A stretch of DNA of 64,000 nt from assembly GCF_030734285.1 (NCBI RefSeq), contig NZ_CP132294.1:3720001-3784000 (forward strand), in the 5' to 3' direction. The position numbers and the translations under genes are program-made. Below are positions 62,247 through 64,000 of this stretch, piece after piece (within the stretch, counting starts at the first letter, position 1; each line of letters begins with the position of its first letter). This DNA comes from Natronococcus sp. AD-5. GTDB lineage: Archaea > Halobacteriota > Halobacteria > Halobacteriales > Natrialbaceae. Under the pieces are notes generated by a model that worked only from the letters and a program-made list of their open reading frames with translations, did not search any database and was not told the origin of the DNA.

Positions 62247-63980
62247 ATGAAAGTTAGTGAGATCCATGCACGGCAATTTGCAAAGGATGAATACGGGGGA
62301 TTCGAGCACACAAACGTTGCTGGCCAAAATCTCCTTGTCTACGGAGGAAATCGTACCGGAAAGACGCTAACCTTCAACGCGATCCTCTACAATCTTCTCG
62401 GGCCACGACATACCATTGATCTCTCTACAGGCAGGCAGAACGATGTTCGACTGAAGTTTGATGACGACGTGGAATTCCAACGAGCGCAGGCTGGGGCAAT
62501 GTTTCGCAGGAACGGGACGGAAGAAACGGGGGATACAGCACAGGACTCATTTGCAGAATGGTTCGGTGACGAGATAGACGGGACGATCAATCGGTCGGAC
62601 ATCATCAAAGCTCACTTCCTCCATTCGCACATCGATAGAATGCCGCTGAGCCGGCTGTCAAAGCAAGATCGACTTGCAATTATTCGCTCTGTTGCCGATA
62701 TCGAGTCACAAGAGCAGATCGAGGAGTTAGAGGGGCAGCTCGAAGAGCTCGAGGATTCAATCAATGAAGATCGAGAAGATCGTCGCCGTCTCATCGAGGA
62801 TCGTCAGCAGTTACAGCGCGAGCAGAGCAGTGCGCAAAACCAGCTGGAAAAGTATGTGCAGTTGCGGGAACTCCATGAATCCGGCGAGTTAACTGAAATA
62901 ACGGATCTACTGCTTTCCAACGAGAAAATCCAAGAGCAACTCGCAGACCTCTCTCGAGAAGAGGAGTTCCTACGACAAAAGCGCCGAAGCAAACAGAAGC
63001 AGAAGTCACAATGGGAACGGTATCGGCAGGCCGAGAGACACAGTCTGATTGCTGAAGCGGTTAATGACTTTGTCTGCCCCGCTTGCGGAGATCGCGTTGA
63101 TACTGAGTTAGCTGAGAGTCGACTTTCACGGCATAGGTGTCCGTTCTGCGCTGTGGATGACCGTGCAGACTCCCTCGAGACCAATTTGGACGATAAGATT
63201 AGTCGTTCTGAAGAGGAACTCGAAGAAATCGAATCCGAGCTCGAAGAAATCACGGCGGATCTAGATGAAGTCGATGAACGCATGGATGAGCTTCGAGAGC
63301 AACAGCCGGAACTTAGCGATGTTGATGGTCCCATTGAGACCGTTATTCGGGAGAACGACTATGAGGTTGACCAGATTGTCGCTGAGACTACTGACGAGCT
63401 CGAACGATACGAGAGCACGATGACGCGAGCGGAGACAGCACTTGAAGAAACGAACACTCAGATAGAGGACCTTGATACCCAAATCGAGGATAAGGAAGAC
63501 CACTACCGATCATTAGCCGAGGAATTGGAGGAACAACGCCAGGCGAGCATCGAAGCAGAAATCGATGAGTTCGGGGAAGCGTGGCTGGACTCGTTCCAGA
63601 GTGCAGCAGGTGAAATTGGGCTCGAAATCCGGATTACGGAAGATGGTGAAATCGAGATTCCTGGGAATGAATCTCCACGGAGTTATGATCAGGCAGGCGA
63701 TTTGAGTGACGCAGAGATCACGTTCCTCAATATCACGTTTGCTGTTACGCTCAATGACTTCGCCCGCCAGTCTGGATTGACTGACTGGAAAACGATTGTC
63801 CTCGATGAGCCGTTCTCAAATCTCGATTCAGAGGGGGAAGAAAACCTCCTTGAATTCATCCGGGAACGCGAGCAACAGTTCATCTGCACCTCTTCGGACG
63901 AAACGTTCCTGGACGAGTTCGATAAGCACGGCGAGTTACCGAGACACACTATTCAGTCATCACTTACGAGGTTCTCATAA
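62247..63980 (+). CDS. SMC/Rad50-like ATPase with zinc-binding CxxC pairs
   Basis: This 577-aa protein has Walker A GGNRTGKT (33-40), a helical arm (about 150-270), two CxxC pairs (C277/C280 and C298/C301: VCPACGDRVD, RCPFCAVDDR), a second arm (about 310-440), then the head with QAGDLSDAEITFLNITFAVT, where LSDAE replaces the LSGGE-type signature, and Walker B TIVLDEPFSNLD. It resembles archaeal SMC-related proteins but is short. The zinc site lies at the arm apex as in Rad50, yet has two complete pairs. ATG follows the previous stop directly; its TAA overlaps the next ATG. Confidence 0.88.
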   Translation: MKVSEIHARQFAKDEYGGFEHTNVAGQNLLVYGGNRTGKTLTFNAILYNLLGPRHTIDLSTGRQNDVRLKFDDDVEFQRAQAGAMFRRNGTEETGDTAQDSFAEWFGDEIDGTINRSDIIKAHFLHSHIDRMPLSRLSKQDRLAIIRSVADIESQEQIEELEGQLEELEDSINEDREDRRRLIEDRQQLQREQSSAQNQLEKYVQLRELHESGELTEITDLLLSNEKIQEQLADLSREEEFLRQKRRSKQKQKSQWERYRQAERHSLIAEAVNDFVCPACGDRVDTELAESRLSRHRCPFCAVDDRADSLETNLDDKISRSEEELEEIESELEEITADLDEVDERMDELREQQPELSDVDGPIETVIRENDYEVDQIVAETTDELERYESTMTRAETALEETNTQIEDLDTQIEDKEDHYRSLAEELEEQRQASIEAEIDEFGEAWLDSFQSAAGEIGLEIRITEDGEIEIPGNESPRSYDQAGDLSDAEITFLNITFAVTLNDFARQSGLTDWKTIVLDEPFSNLDSEGEENLLEFIREREQQFICTSSDETFLDEFDKHGELPRHTIQSSLTRFS

Positions 63981-64000
63981 TGGAGGACGACGAGAACTAT
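63980..64000 (+). CDS. Third gene of the SMC operon (5' end only)
   Basis: The sequence TAATG at 63978-63982 overlaps the ATPase stop with a new ATG at 63980. Seven codons are visible (MEDDENY) before the window ends. Nothing can be said about its function. The overlap indicates translational coupling with the ATPase. Confidence 0.6.

Noticed and set aside
1-64000. CRISPR arrays, rRNA genes, Orc1/Cdc6 or origin repeats
   Set aside because: No regularly spaced repeats, no rRNA-like sequence and no initiator gene were found on reading both strands.

Overview
The window looks like a haloarchaeal chromosome (Halobacteria, probably a Natrialbales-type genus). The backbone is very GC-rich with strong G/C third positions. 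The proteins are acidic, and several families are typical of halophilic archaea: a double-fold histone, HTH-10 bacterio-opsin-activator-type regulators, an Hvo_1808-like surface protein with a PGF-CTERM tail, an archaeal CCA-adding enzyme, HalOD1 and amphi-Trp domains, archaeal RNase P RNA, and a tRNA-Asn with a bulge-helix-bulge intron. There is no rRNA operon, CRISPR array or Orc1/Cdc6 origin.

Layout. (1) 1-22.6 kb is core chromosome: lipoate ligase, TatA, thioesterase, an NAD-salvage pair (nicotinamidase and nicotinate phosphoribosyltransferase) around two tandem Hvo_1808-like metalloprotease-like proteins, AMMECR1, RNase P RNA, tRNA-Arg, an OB-fold ssDNA-binding protein, histone next to histone deacetylase, CCA-transferase, intron-containing tRNA-Asn, a NikR-like regulator divergent from two stop-to-start COG0523 GTPases, MoaB, and a CAT-anticodon tRNA. 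(2) 22.6-44.4 kb is accessory, with lower GC and many broken genes. It reads as two tandem integrative elements in the 3' end of the CAT tRNA. A 14-bp tRNA-3'-end sequence recurs at 37586 and 44390, each time about 110 bp from the 5' end of a decayed tyrosine integrase gene. Element 1 carries extra copies of both archaeal beta-CASP RNases (aCPSF1-like and RNase J-like), an MFS and a formate/nitrite transporter, macro and Nudix proteins, an initiator tRNA, and many fragments. Element 2 carries a VapBC-like pair and an arsenic operon (arsR-ridA-acr3-arsC) plus a fossil second arsC. (3) 44.4-53 kb is a decaying zone (zinc finger, sulfurtransferase, K+ channel, MFS and PQQ-propeller remnants) around an intact CopB-type copper P-type ATPase, HalOD1, DJ-1/PfpI and PadR genes. 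(4) 53.5-57.2 kb returns to core genes: queuosine-precursor-type transporter, M29 aminopeptidase, DUF309, winged-helix protein. (5) 57.4-64 kb is a third, AT-richer accessory block. It starts with an intact tyrosine integrase that abuts a truncated sugar-epimerase gene, continues with unrecognised genes joined by ATGA overlaps, and ends in a stop-to-start operon of a multi-pass membrane protein, an SMC/Rad50-like ATPase with a four-cysteine zinc site, and a third gene that runs off the window.

The best candidate for an undescribed system is the membrane-protein/SMC-ATPase/unknown operon at 61749-64000 (possibly defence). The tandem integrative elements, with their duplicated RNA-processing nucleases, come next. 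Many genes in regions 2 and 3 are frameshifted or truncated, and I have tried to say where each break lies.
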